Made by a program: the position numbers and the translations under genes
Shown: piece after piece, positions 34,169-42,611 of the stretch
Numbering within the stretch: the first letter of the stretch is position 1
How the letters are laid out: each line of letters opens with the position of its first letter
Assembly: GCF_000468115.1 (NCBI RefSeq)
Contig: NZ_AVQI01000028.1
Coordinates: 22,724-86,723 of the forward strand
DNA length: 64,000 nucleotides
Direction of reading: 5' to 3'
Origin: Treponema socranskii subsp. socranskii VPI DR56BR1116 = ATCC 35536
GTDB taxonomy: Bacteria > Spirochaetota > Spirochaetia > Treponematales > Treponemataceae
The notes under the pieces: model-generated
What the model was told of the DNA's origin: nothing
The model's database searches: none
The model's input: the letters and a program-made list of their open reading frames with translations, nothing else

Positions 34169-35611
34169 ATGGATGTTGCACTCGAACATATTTCAAAACG
34201 ATATCTGCACAAAACGGTGCTCGAAGATCTTTCCCTCGTCTTTCAGGGCGGTATGATTCACGCGCTGCTCGGAGAAAACGGCGCGGGAAAATCGACGACG
34301 GCGGCTGTTTTAAGCGGCGCGCTCGAACCCGACGGCGGTACGGTTCTCATCGACGGAAAGGCTGTGCGGTTTTCTTCTCCGCGCGATGCCCTTCGCTTAG
34401 GCATCGTCTGTGTACGGCAGCGGCCGCTTATCGCCGACGGCATCAGTGTATGGGAAAACATTCTCCTCGGAACGGAATACGGAGCTGCGGGAAAAACACT
34501 CAAAAAGGGCGAAATCTTTTCGCGCGCGGAATTGTTAAAATCGAAATGGGCGCCGCACTTAAACTTCCGCGCTCTCGCCGCGCATATCGGAGGGGACGAA
34601 CGCTTTTATACGGCGCTCATATCTGCCCTTATACGCGAACCTCTCATGCTCATCCTCGACGAGCCGTCCGCGCTGCTCGACCGGGAACAGAGGGCTTCCC
34701 TCTATGCAAATATCCGCGAACTTGCAGATAAGGGAATGAACGTCATCGTTATCACGCACATCATGCAAGAAGCTTCTCGCTATACCGATACGATAACCGT
34801 GCTGCAAAAGGGGAAGGGTGCCGAGCACTATGAGCGGAGCGCTCTGTATGTGCCGAAGACACAATCGGAAGCCGCGCAGGTTTATGTCCTTCCGGCAAAA
34901 GTAAGCAAAAAAAATGGCGATGATTGTATTTCATTCGCTCACATCGGTGTGCGGCCGAAAAAACGGCCGGCTCTTTTCGACGTGTCGTTTACTGCGAAGA
35001 GCGGCTGCATTACCCTCATCGAAGGATTGCCCGAAAGCGGACTCGGTACGCTCGAAAACGTCATCACGGGTATGGAAAGCGCGCGCACGGAAGGATTGTG
35101 CCGCATCAAAACGGCGGAACGAAGCTTATGCATCGATCTCAAATCGGGAAAGTGGACGCCGTATTTTTTACGAACCGAAGCGAAACTCCGTACGGCTATC
35201 ATCCCGTCGGACAGAACGTTCCGCGCGTCGAATCCCGATCTTTCGATCGAACAGCTTTTATGCGCAATGTACGGCGGAAAGAGCGCGGACGAATATACGA
35301 AGCGACTGATAGAAAAAGCGAAGGTTTCGATTCAGCCCGATGAAAAAGCGGCATCTCTTTCGGGCGGCATGCTGCAGCGTTTAATCCTCGCGCGCGAATT
35401 CGAAAACGATCCGAATCTGATCATTGCGTGTGAGCCGCTGCAAGGACTCGACGGCAAAGCTGCCGAACGCACGCAGGAGCTGCTTTTAAACTTTGCACAT
35501 CGCGGCGCCGTCGTCATCGTGCTTTCGTCGTCGGAATTTCCGAAAGCGCTGTGTGCGGCGCACTACGTACTCGAAGGCGGCGGTCTTCGCGAAGTGCGGG
35601 ATGCTGCGTGA
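34169..35611 (+). CDS. Two-domain ABC ATPase of the BMP-type importer
   Basis: Energising subunit of 480 residues with two fused nucleotide-binding domains, as in sugar and nucleoside importers. Domain 1 has Walker A GENGAGKS (35-42) and Walker B LMLILDEP, but its signature region reads IGGDERF instead of LSGGQ. Domain 2 has signature LSGGMLQR near 395 but a degenerate Walker A, EGLPESGLGTLEN near 288, and IIACEP in place of LLDEP. The chain can thus build only one full catalytic site (Walker A of domain 1 with the signature of domain 2), a known asymmetry of this subfamily. No ribosome site is seen. It starts 29 bases after the lipoprotein gene and overlaps the permease gene by four. Confidence 0.9.
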   Translation: MDVALEHISKRYLHKTVLEDLSLVFQGGMIHALLGENGAGKSTTAAVLSGALEPDGGTVLIDGKAVRFSSPRDALRLGIVCVRQRPLIADGISVWENILLGTEYGAAGKTLKKGEIFSRAELLKSKWAPHLNFRALAAHIGGDERFYTALISALIREPLMLILDEPSALLDREQRASLYANIRELADKGMNVIVITHIMQEASRYTDTITVLQKGKGAEHYERSALYVPKTQSEAAQVYVLPAKVSKKNGDDCISFAHIGVRPKKRPALFDVSFTAKSGCITLIEGLPESGLGTLENVITGMESARTEGLCRIKTAERSLCIDLKSGKWTPYFLRTEAKLRTAIIPSDRTFRASNPDLSIEQLLCAMYGGKSADEYTKRLIEKAKVSIQPDEKAASLSGGMLQRLILAREFENDPNLIIACEPLQGLDGKAAERTQELLLNFAHRGAVVIVLSSSEFPKALCAAHYVLEGGGLREVRDAA

Positions 35612-36624
35612 AAAAATTAACAATATTCGACGCGCTCCCCGTTATCGCAGGTCTCGTTCTCACCGTCGCAGTCCTCGCTCTCTTTTCGCGCACCCTCGTT
35701 TCCGCCCTCGATTTTTTGGGGGGCTCTTTTACGTCGCGCTACTATTTCGGAAGCGTGCTCAATACGGCAGCCCTCCTCGCTGCGGGCGCGCTCGGAGACG
35801 CGATCGTACTCGCGGCGGGTGAATACAATTTAGGCGGTGAAGGTCAGATTTATGCCGGAGGATTTGCCGCAGCCGTCGTCTTTACGCTTCCCGTCGAATG
35901 GCCGCCCGTCTTCGTTACGGCTGCCGCCTTTGCCGCATCTCTTTTGCTTCCCGCCGCGATGGCCCTCGTATCGGCATCTCTTCGGCAATTAAAAAACGCC
36001 GACGTACTTCTCACGTCCTTTCTCGTTTCGGCGGCGGCGATTCCGTTTATCGATTCGCTTATCGCGGGAAAGTTCCGCGGACAAACGAACAATCTTCTTG
36101 CGACACCGTTTATCGCGGAGCGGTTTCGCTTTGCGCATATTTTAAATCCATCCCCGCTTTCAGCTTTGGCGCTTATTCCGCTCGCGCTGTGCGGCGCGGT
36201 ATGGTACGTCAAATACCGCACGGTAAGCGGAAGACACCTTCAGATTACGGGGATATCGAAAGAGTTTGCAAAATACTCGGGCTACCGGCAAAGCCGCACG
36301 CTCTATGCGACGCTCGCAGCGGCAGGCGCGCTTCACGGGCTTGCAGGTTTTATCGCCGTTGCGGGAACGTACTACACGTGCCACGCGGGATTTTACGGCG
36401 GTATGGGATGGAATGCGCTTTCGTGCGCGCTCATCGCGAATTCGAATCCCGCAATGATCGCTCCGGCAGGACTTGTGCTCTCGTGGCTTTTTACGTCGGC
36501 AAATAGGGTTGCGCTCAACAATAACTTCGGCTTCGATATGAGCTCTCTCATCCAAGGCGTCATGCTTTCATGCATCGCCGTCAAATATGCAGGAGGCATA
36601 CGAAATGCAAAACGCGGTCTTTAG
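35608..36624 (+). CDS. BMP-type ABC importer permease 1
   Basis: Membrane subunit of 338 residues of the branched-chain-amino-acid/nucleoside/sugar permease superfamily with about nine hydrophobic segments. Signatures are LGDAIVLAAGEYNLGGEGQIYAGG near 70-95 and the cytoplasmic coupling segment GRHLQITGISKEFAKYSGY near 210-230. The frame is open from 35551, but GTG at 35608 overlaps the ATPase stop (GTGA), giving MKKLTIFDALPVIAG, a sensible N terminus just before the first helix. Probably RfuC-like or NupP-like, depending on the ligand. Confidence 0.87.
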   Translation: MKKLTIFDALPVIAGLVLTVAVLALFSRTLVSALDFLGGSFTSRYYFGSVLNTAALLAAGALGDAIVLAAGEYNLGGEGQIYAGGFAAAVVFTLPVEWPPVFVTAAAFAASLLLPAAMALVSASLRQLKNADVLLTSFLVSAAAIPFIDSLIAGKFRGQTNNLLATPFIAERFRFAHILNPSPLSALALIPLALCGAVWYVKYRTVSGRHLQITGISKEFAKYSGYRQSRTLYATLAAAGALHGLAGFIAVAGTYYTCHAGFYGGMGWNALSCALIANSNPAMIAPAGLVLSWLFTSANRVALNNNFGFDMSSLIQGVMLSCIAVKYAGGIRNAKRGL

Positions 36625-37438
36625 CATAGCTCTTTTATCTGCGCCTCTGCTTTTGGCGTCGTTCGGCGCGCTCACAAGCGAATACTCCGGGCGCATGGCG
36701 GTTTTTCTCGACGGTATCATCAACCTCGCAGCTTTTTTTTGCTATGCGTTCAGCGTATTGACCGGTTCGTTTATCGCAGGCGCATTCCTCTCGGTCTTAT
36801 CCTGCACGCTCATCATATTCGTTTCGATCCGCGCCGTGGAATCGCTTCACGCAAATCCCTTTTTGGCATCCCTCGGTTTAAACCTCTTTAGCGGTGCCCT
36901 TGCGTCGGTCATTTCCGTCGCCCTCTTCAGCACACGCGGCGTCCTCACGTCTCCCCTCTTTTCGTTTCCTGCCGTAAACGCACGCCTTTCGACGGCACTC
37001 GTCGCCTTCGTTTTTACGGCGGCAGGATTCGCATTTCTCTACGGGACAAAATACGGGCTCTACATCCGCATCACCGGAAAAGATGCCGACGTCCTTTCTT
37101 CGCGAGGCATCGACGTGTCGGCGTGCAGGACTGCGGCGTGGTGTATCGCAGCTTTTTACGGTGCGCTTGCAGGCTGCATACTGTCGTTCAGGCTTTCGTC
37201 ATTTGTGCCGAATATTTCAAGCGGACGCGGATGGCTCGCCCTCGCAGCGGTATTTTTAGGCAGGCGGACGGGATGGGGTACGGCGGCTGCCGTTATCGTC
37301 CTCTGCGCGGCGGAATATTTTGCGGCGAACTTGCAAAACGTCTTTCAAAACATCGCCTCTCCTCTTTTGATCGCCCTGCCCTATATCGCATCTCTCGCAC
37401 TCATCGTGCTCGTGCCCGATACGAGGCGAGACGAATAA
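36605..37438 (+). CDS. BMP-type ABC importer permease 2
   Basis: Second permease subunit, 277 residues with about eight hydrophobic segments, including GRMAVFLDGIINLAAFFCYA near 25-45 and YGLYIRITGKDADVLSSRGIDV near 155-175, the coupling segment. The ATG at 36605 has AGGAGG eight bases upstream and overlaps the end of permease 1 by 20 bases, so the subunits are translationally coupled. With permease 1 it forms the heterodimeric membrane channel of the importer. Confidence 0.87.
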   Translation: MQNAVFSIALLSAPLLLASFGALTSEYSGRMAVFLDGIINLAAFFCYAFSVLTGSFIAGAFLSVLSCTLIIFVSIRAVESLHANPFLASLGLNLFSGALASVISVALFSTRGVLTSPLFSFPAVNARLSTALVAFVFTAAGFAFLYGTKYGLYIRITGKDADVLSSRGIDVSACRTAAWCIAAFYGALAGCILSFRLSSFVPNISSGRGWLALAAVFLGRRTGWGTAAAVIVLCAAEYFAANLQNVFQNIASPLLIALPYIASLALIVLVPDTRRDE

Positions 37439-37751
37439 TTTGCTCGCAATCAATGCACGGGGTGTAGAGCTCCGAATGATGCGATAAAAATCACATGCCA
37501 CGCATCGGTTTCGCAATGATACCGACAATGAAAAAACGATCATTCCCTTTTACGAAAGCAAGGGCATACGCCTCGCCGTTTATGTCTCCGACTCTAATCG
37601 CGTCTTCGATATCGAAATATAAACGTCGATTCCGCCTGAATTTCCCAAATACACGCGCTATTAACCCGAATGTCGCACGTGCGTCTCCCGTTGCTACGCC
37701 GCATCGCGCACGCGGCAAGCGGTTTCGACACGCAGGTGAGAACCCGTTCGC
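37439..37751. other. Intergenic region holding a possible gene remnant
   Basis: About 310 bases between the importer and the convergent phosphodiesterase gene. Apart from the minus-strand open frame described at 37491-37718, I see no RNA gene, terminator or repeat. Confidence 0.5.
37491..37718 (-). pseudogene. Protein-like open frame, possibly the C-terminal remnant of a lost gene
   Basis: The last 50 residues (NRRLYFDIEDAIRVGDINGE, then AYALAFVKGNDRFFIVGIIA) have the hydrophobic-charged rhythm of a real domain. The N-terminal part is Arg-rich and lacks a ribosome site, and no good start is visible. It lies 33 bases after the phosphodiesterase gene on the same strand. I do not recognise the family. 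It could be a short real protein, a decayed C-terminal domain, or chance. Confidence 0.25.
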
Positions 37752-38453
37752 TCACCGCCACAGCGACGTCTTTTTCGGCGCAAACGGAGTAAAGTGCATG
37801 CCGTCAAACCGCACATCTATGCGATAAAAAACGGCGTTGCTGTTTTTTCCGTCGAGTTCGAGAACGGCAAACGACGGAGGCATAAGAGATCGCGGATAGG
37901 AAATGCTCCCGGGGTTTACGATGTAGACATCTGAACGAATTTCGGCTGCGATATGCGTGTGACCGTAAAGAGCGATGTCGGCGCCGGCAGCTTTACATTC
38001 ACGCTCAATTGCGTCCGTTCCGTAATACGCGCCTTGCTCGTGACCGTGTACCGCGTAAATGACGTGTCCGGCCGCCAGTAAAATCTGCCGCTTCGGAATA
38101 ATCAATTCATAAAAAACATGGGACGATTTTTCGTCGCCCGGATTAAAGCGAGAAGGAAACCTGTCGGCGTCTCCGTTGCCTTCGACGAAAGCCGCTACCG
38201 GCGGCACAAGATGTGCAAATACAACATCGCTTGCCGCATCGTCCATGCACGAAACAAAATCGCCCGCACCGTCGCCGCAAAATACGAGCGCATCACACGA
38301 GGGGCCTGCCTTTTCAACGATGAGGCGAAAAAGTTCACGCTGCCCGTGCGAATCGGAGAGGACAAGAATGCGCGCGCTTGCTTTTTTCGCAAGAGAAGCG
38401 ATATCGCGCTTTCCGCCGAGCAGATGATGCTCCGTCTGTTTCAGCGTAATCAT
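37752..38453 (-). CDS. YfcE/MJ0936-family metallophosphoesterase
   Basis: Phosphodiesterase of 233 residues with the calcineurin-like motif set: VLSDSHGQ near 32, FCGDGAGD near 58, GNGDAD near 92 (the usual GNCD/GNHD), HGHEQG near 130 and GHTHIA near 158, then NPGSISYPR near 173. YfcE-type enzymes hydrolyse phosphodiesters with Mn2+; cellular substrates are mostly unknown. The ATG at 38453 lies six bases after the stop of the lipoprotein gene, so the two are probably co-transcribed. Confidence 0.87.
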   Translation of the reverse strand: MITLKQTEHHLLGGKRDIASLAKKASARILVLSDSHGQRELFRLIVEKAGPSCDALVFCGDGAGDFVSCMDDAASDVVFAHLVPPVAAFVEGNGDADRFPSRFNPGDEKSSHVFYELIIPKRQILLAAGHVIYAVHGHEQGAYYGTDAIERECKAAGADIALYGHTHIAAEIRSDVYIVNPGSISYPRSLMPPSFAVLELDGKNSNAVFYRIDVRFDGMHFTPFAPKKTSLWR

Positions 38454-38458
38454 AAAAA

Positions 38459-39283
38459 TCAATCGGCTAAAATAAAATGATTGACCGACTGCAAGCCCGA
38501 TTCGGGATCGACGTAACGACGCATCTTCGCATTACCGGTAATTTTTTTCAGATAGACTAAGAGGTCGTTATCTTTTGCGAGCGCCCCGTCAACGGTAAGC
38601 ATAAAATTGACGGAGCGGCGAACAAAATCCGGCACTTCTTTTACAAAGACTTGCTCCGATTCGTTTTTAATAACTCCGTCGATGTCGGCTTCCTGCGCTT
38701 TATCGAGCACGATGTCCGCCGTCCCTTCCGTACCCGATACGTCGTCCTGCGAAAAAAACGAAAACACGGGAAACGGAAAGACGCCGTCGTATCTGTCCTG
38801 CAGGTGCGCGACGCCGAAATGCGTGTTTTCGGGCGCGCCGAGCAGGATAACGCCGCGCAATTTTTTTTCGCCGACAAGAAGCGGCAGCTCCGCCGCTATG
38901 GAGCGGGAGCCTCGCTTAAAGTCGTCGGGAAAAACGATCGGCAAAATAAGACCTCCGTCCGAAGCCGCTCCGTATTTTGCCGACAAGGTTTCCGTCATCG
39001 AAGCGACAAAGGCCGCATCATTATAACCGTAGCCGAAAAGTATGCACACGACTTCATCGGAAACGTGCCACAGCTGCGCCGGCAGTTTGAGGCTCGCCGC
39101 ATCTTCTCCCGCAGCGGAAACGGAAAGCGCTCTGTCTCCCGTTGCCGTTGCGACAGGCTTCGTTTTGTCGCTACACGAAAATAAGAGGCAACACAGTACA
39201 ATCATAATAACTACCGGCACGAACTTCGAGGTTTTATAAACTCGGAGTTTTCCGGGTCTTCTATTCGCCGTATCGACTTTCAT
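38459..39283 (-). CDS. Lipoprotein of unknown function
   Basis: Predicted lipoprotein of 274 residues; the family is not recognised. An N-terminal positively charged stretch (KVDTANRRPGKLRVYKTSK) precedes a hydrophobic helix ending in LLFSC (Cys near 37). The mature part has a Rossmann-like feel (VVCILFGYGYNDAAFVASM, GLILPIVFPDDFKRGSRSIAAELPLL, LRGVILLGAPENTHFGVAHLQ), suggesting a periplasmic-binding-protein-like or phosphatase-like fold. The frame is open to 39448, but the ATG at 39283 has GGGGA upstream and precedes the signal peptide. It is divergent from the Na/Pi cotransporter gene and sits directly before the phosphoesterase gene. Confidence 0.65.
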   Translation of the reverse strand: MKVDTANRRPGKLRVYKTSKFVPVVIMIVLCCLLFSCSDKTKPVATATGDRALSVSAAGEDAASLKLPAQLWHVSDEVVCILFGYGYNDAAFVASMTETLSAKYGAASDGGLILPIVFPDDFKRGSRSIAAELPLLVGEKKLRGVILLGAPENTHFGVAHLQDRYDGVFPFPVFSFFSQDDVSGTEGTADIVLDKAQEADIDGVIKNESEQVFVKEVPDFVRRSVNFMLTVDGALAKDNDLLVYLKKITGNAKMRRYVDPESGLQSVNHFILAD

Positions 39284-39330
39284 GTTTCCCCGCCAAACCC
39301 TTGCTCGAAGTATAGCGGATTTGTATTTTC

Positions 39331-39365
39331 TTGAAAAGAACGCGTATTCGGTATATGATATAAGC
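39331..39365 (+). promoter_or_regulatory. Leaderless-type promoter of the Na/Pi cotransporter gene
   Basis: TTGAAA (39331-39336), 17 bases, TATGAT (39354-39359), then six bases and the GTG start. No ribosome site is present. Confidence 0.75.
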
Positions 39366-41024
39366 GTGAACGGTATACGGGCATTTGCGCAGCTCATGGG
39401 CAGTCTCGGATTTCTTTTATACGGCATGAAGCTTATGAGCGGCGGCATTCAAAAAAGTGCGGGAGAAAAGCTTCAAAGCGTCCTCGGCTTTATGACCGGC
39501 AACCGATTCGTTGCACTTCTCACCGGTATGATCGTGACGATGATAATTCAATCGTCAGGCGCAACGACGGTCATGATTGTTTCATTCGTAAATGCAGGGC
39601 TCATTACGCTGACGCAGTCCGTCGGCGTCATTTTCGGTGCAAATATCGGCACGACGATTACTGCATGGATCGTAGCATTATTCGGTTTTAATTTTAATAT
39701 CGCAGCTTTTGCGATTCCGATTTTCGGATTCGGATTTTTGCTTACGGCGCTGAAAAAACTTCGAACACAGAATATCGGCGAAGCGATTATGGGATTCGCA
39801 CTTTTGTTCGTCGGGCTTTCCATGCTTTCCGGTACGATCACCGTACGCGATGCGGGACTGCTTTCTTTTCCGACAAAATTTCAAAACTCCGGCATCTTAT
39901 CGATCGCGCTCGCGGCTATTGCGGGCGTCGTGCTTACGGCCATTTTACATTCATCGAGCGCACTCACCGCAATCATTTTGACAATGGCATACAATCATTT
40001 GCTCACATGGGAAACTTCATGCGCTATGGTCATCGGCAGCAACGTCGGCTCTACAATCGATTCGATTCTTGCAGCAATCGGTACGAAAGTAAACGCCCGC
40101 CGCGCGTGCTTTGTCCACATCATGTTTAACATAGCAGGCGCCGTCCTTTCGTTTATATTTTTTCATCCGCTGCTCGCATTTGTCGATTATATCGTTCCCG
40201 GTCCTGTCGAAAGCGATATCACGTATCACATTGCAATGATGCATACGGCATTCAATGTCATTACCGCGCTCATATTCCTTCCGTTTATAAAATACATCGC
40301 GGCCGGTACGGAAAAAATTATTAAACCGAAAGCATCCGATGCGCTGAGCGACTATCGGCTCGAACCGCTGTCGGCACATACGAAAGGCAGCGCGCTCGCC
40401 GGGATCATCAGGGTAGAAAAAGAAATCGCGGACATGACCGATATCGTATCGGATATGTTCGACCGCATCCAATCGGGAATTAAAAACCGTTCGCAATCGT
40501 TTATCGACGAACACGTTGCGCCGCTCGTACAAGCGGAAAATTACGTCGATCAAATGCACGTACGGCTTTCACACTACATCGTACAGTGCGAACATCTTCC
40601 GGTCAGTGAAAATCAGCTTAATAATCTGTCGATCATGCTGCAGATCGTCGATGAACTCGAAAGCATGACGGATGACTGCTTAAGCATCGCAATGCTGCTG
40701 CAAAAAAGCATCGTAAAAAAGATGTCGTTTTTGCAGGAAGATTTGGACGACCTCATTCCCTATGTCGAGCTCGCACGGGAATTTTTGCAATTTATCCATA
40801 TCAATGCAAACAAGCATCTCAACGCCGAAAAGCTCGCCTTCGCAAAAGAGATAGAAGATCAAATCGATTCGTTCCGCAGAGCGCTCAAAAAGAAAGCGCA
40901 AAAGCGGCTCGAAAACGGCGCGGATGTGGCATCCGAATTATTGTATATCGATCTCGTGCGGCATATAGAAAAATTCGGCGACAGGGCTTTTTCGATTTCC
41001 GCTCTGCTCGCACAGACCGTATAA
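39366..41024 (+). CDS. Na/Pi cotransporter family protein with PhoU-like tail
   Basis: Membrane protein of 552 residues. The two inverted Na_Pi_cotrans repeats carry the QSSG-type motifs IIQSSGATTVMIVSFVNAGLI (about 62-82) and LHSSSALTAIILTMAYN (about 195-211), with about eight to ten helices. The C-terminal third (about 345-552) is helical and PhoU-like. NptA/YjbB-type proteins move phosphate across the cytoplasmic membrane. The frame is open from 39282, but upstream codons are not membrane-protein-like. GTG at 39366 gives VNGIRAFAQLMGSLGFLLYGMKLM, the family start, and lies six bases after a -10 box. It is convergent with ybaK. Confidence 0.88.
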   Translation: MNGIRAFAQLMGSLGFLLYGMKLMSGGIQKSAGEKLQSVLGFMTGNRFVALLTGMIVTMIIQSSGATTVMIVSFVNAGLITLTQSVGVIFGANIGTTITAWIVALFGFNFNIAAFAIPIFGFGFLLTALKKLRTQNIGEAIMGFALLFVGLSMLSGTITVRDAGLLSFPTKFQNSGILSIALAAIAGVVLTAILHSSSALTAIILTMAYNHLLTWETSCAMVIGSNVGSTIDSILAAIGTKVNARRACFVHIMFNIAGAVLSFIFFHPLLAFVDYIVPGPVESDITYHIAMMHTAFNVITALIFLPFIKYIAAGTEKIIKPKASDALSDYRLEPLSAHTKGSALAGIIRVEKEIADMTDIVSDMFDRIQSGIKNRSQSFIDEHVAPLVQAENYVDQMHVRLSHYIVQCEHLPVSENQLNNLSIMLQIVDELESMTDDCLSIAMLLQKSIVKKMSFLQEDLDDLIPYVELAREFLQFIHINANKHLNAEKLAFAKEIEDQIDSFRRALKKKAQKRLENGADVASELLYIDLVRHIEKFGDRAFSISALLAQTV

Positions 41025-41040
41025 ATCGTACAAGCTGATT

Positions 41041-41523
41041 TTACAGCGCCAAATCGCATACGAGTGCATCGCAGGCTTTTATCAAATCGTCCGGCTTGAT
41101 GATGATCTGCTCTCCGCGCACGCCGGCGCTGATGTAGATTTTTTCGCAATCGAGTGCGCACGTGTCTATAAAGGTTCGATATTTTCGCTTCATGCCGAGA
41201 GGCGAACAGCCGCCGCGCACATAGCCGGTCAACTGCAAAAGTTCGTCGGGCTTTACCGGCTCGATTTCTTTCGCGCCTGCGGCCGTCCGCGCTTTTTTCA
41301 AATTGATTTCGCGCATCGCGCTTTCGCAAAACACGCACAGCTCTTTAGTTTCCGTACGCATGACGATCGTTTTAAATACGAGCTTGGGATCGACACCGAT
41401 TTTTTTTGCGAGCGCCTCTGCCGCCCCTCGACCGAGTTCGTGTTCTCCGTCATCGTCGTATGAAGCCGTTTCATACGGAATGTGCGCGCTTTCAAGGATG
41501 CGCATTGCATTTGTCTTTTTCAT
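41041..41523 (-). CDS. ybaK: YbaK/EbsC-type Cys-tRNA(Pro)/aminoacyl-tRNA deacylase
   Basis: Trans-editing enzyme of 160 residues that removes mischarged amino acids from tRNA, typically Cys from tRNA-Pro. The YbaK fold is visible with LAKKIGVDPKLVFKTIVMRT near 37-56, the essential-Lys region, and TGYVRGGCSPLGMKRKYRTFID near 97-118, where GGxSPxG is the family signature. No ribosome site precedes the ATG. TAGTGT lies six bases upstream and TTGCCC-N17-TATTAT a little further, so the leader is very short or absent. It is convergent with the Na/Pi gene and divergent from the DUF4097 gene. Confidence 0.88.
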   Translation of the reverse strand: MKKTNAMRILESAHIPYETASYDDDGEHELGRGAAEALAKKIGVDPKLVFKTIVMRTETKELCVFCESAMREINLKKARTAAGAKEIEPVKPDELLQLTGYVRGGCSPLGMKRKYRTFIDTCALDCEKIYISAGVRGEQIIIKPDDLIKACDALVCDLAL

Positions 41524-41604
41524 ACATTTACACTACAATAATACCGAATGCCAACACATAGGGCAACCGCATCGGAAATGCAAATATAGAAAACAGGAAG
41601 CTGT

Positions 41605-42519
41605 ATGGATCATCATGCAAAGACGGCTGTCGCGATCATCGCAACGCTCGTCATCGCCGTCGGCGCGGAAATACTGCTGATCAGCCGTTCGGACGGCGGT
41701 ACAACGGAAAAACCGGCAAAAAGCGGCAAAGAAAAAGCGAAAACCGAAACGGTATTTTTTCAATCGGACAGGATATCCGAAATCAAAGCGGACGTTTCTT
41801 CGTGCGATTTGAAATTTTCTCAATGGGACGAAGGGCGCATCGAACTTGCGATTACGTCCGACCGTAAGCAAAACGACAGACCCTACGCCATCCTCAAAGA
41901 CAACGCCGTCGTCATCGCCGAAGACAGGCAGGAGCACACGATGCTCGACCGCACGGAGATCGATATAAAAGTACCGCGTACGATGCCGATCGAAATTAAT
42001 AATTTTTTCATTTCGGTCAAAACGACGAGCGGCGCCGTCAGCGTAAGCGGCTTTACATGCGGCGTGTTCGACGTAAAAACCTCAGGCGGTAAAATCGTGT
42101 TCGATGAGTGCTCGTTTACGGCGCTTTCGCTCGCAAGCGAAACGGGTATGATCGTATGCGGCGACACCGACGCAAAAAGCGTACACATAGCGGCGGCAAA
42201 AGGCCGGATAAACTACAGCGGCTCGTGCGATTATATCGATGCGGCATCGCAAAAAGGCGGAATCAATTTCAGCGCGAAAACCATGATGAGCGAAGCGTCG
42301 TTCTCATGCGGAAGCGGTTCGGTGAACATTGCGCTGCCGGAAAACGAAGGCTACATGCTCGAATACGCCGCTCCCGACGGCAAAGTCAAAGACGCATTTA
42401 CGAATACCGATGCAAAAGGAAACGGTTCCGTACGGTATAAAAACGATGCGGTATCGATCAAAGTAAAAACCGAAAGCGGCAATATCAATATAACGCGCTC
42501 CCCGTCTTCCGCCCGCTGA
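41605..42519 (+). CDS. DUF4097-type beta-helix protein, membrane-anchored
   Basis: The 304 residues have an N-terminal hydrophobic anchor (AVAIIATLVIAVGAEILLI) without a lipobox and an extracytoplasmic DUF4097 (putative adhesin/YvlB-like) domain. The repetitive short strands typical of this family are seen: IEINNFFISVKTTSGAVSVSG, GVFDVKTSGGKIVFDE, SLASETGMIVCG, AAAKGRINYSG, AASQKGGINFSA, VKTESGNINIT. The function of the family is not established; members are tied to envelope stress in Firmicutes. AGGAAG before the ATG is the ribosome site. A GC-rich hairpin region separates it from the convergent aldolase gene. Confidence 0.8.
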   Translation: MDHHAKTAVAIIATLVIAVGAEILLISRSDGGTTEKPAKSGKEKAKTETVFFQSDRISEIKADVSSCDLKFSQWDEGRIELAITSDRKQNDRPYAILKDNAVVIAEDRQEHTMLDRTEIDIKVPRTMPIEINNFFISVKTTSGAVSVSGFTCGVFDVKTSGGKIVFDECSFTALSLASETGMIVCGDTDAKSVHIAAAKGRINYSGSCDYIDAASQKGGINFSAKTMMSEASFSCGSGSVNIALPENEGYMLEYAAPDGKVKDAFTNTDAKGNGSVRYKNDAVSIKVKTESGNINITRSPSSAR

Positions 42520-42529
42520 TAAAGCGCAC

Positions 42530-42590
42530 ACGGGGCGTTGCGGGGTGTCCCCGCTGGAAGGGGCAGCGGACGAGCCGTTCTGCTCCGGCA
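42530..42590 (+). repeat. GC-rich hairpin cluster in an intergenic gap
   Basis: Within about 60 bases between two convergent genes are GGGG-TGT-CCCC and a CGCTG...CAGCG stem whose loop contains GGAAGGGG. Base composition is far richer in G and C than the adjoining AT-rich gaps. It may act as a bidirectional terminator or belong to the same class as the GGA-loop hairpins at 26345 and 59455. Confidence 0.4.
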
Positions 42591-42611
42591 CTTTGCATCG
42601 GAGTATGTCGA

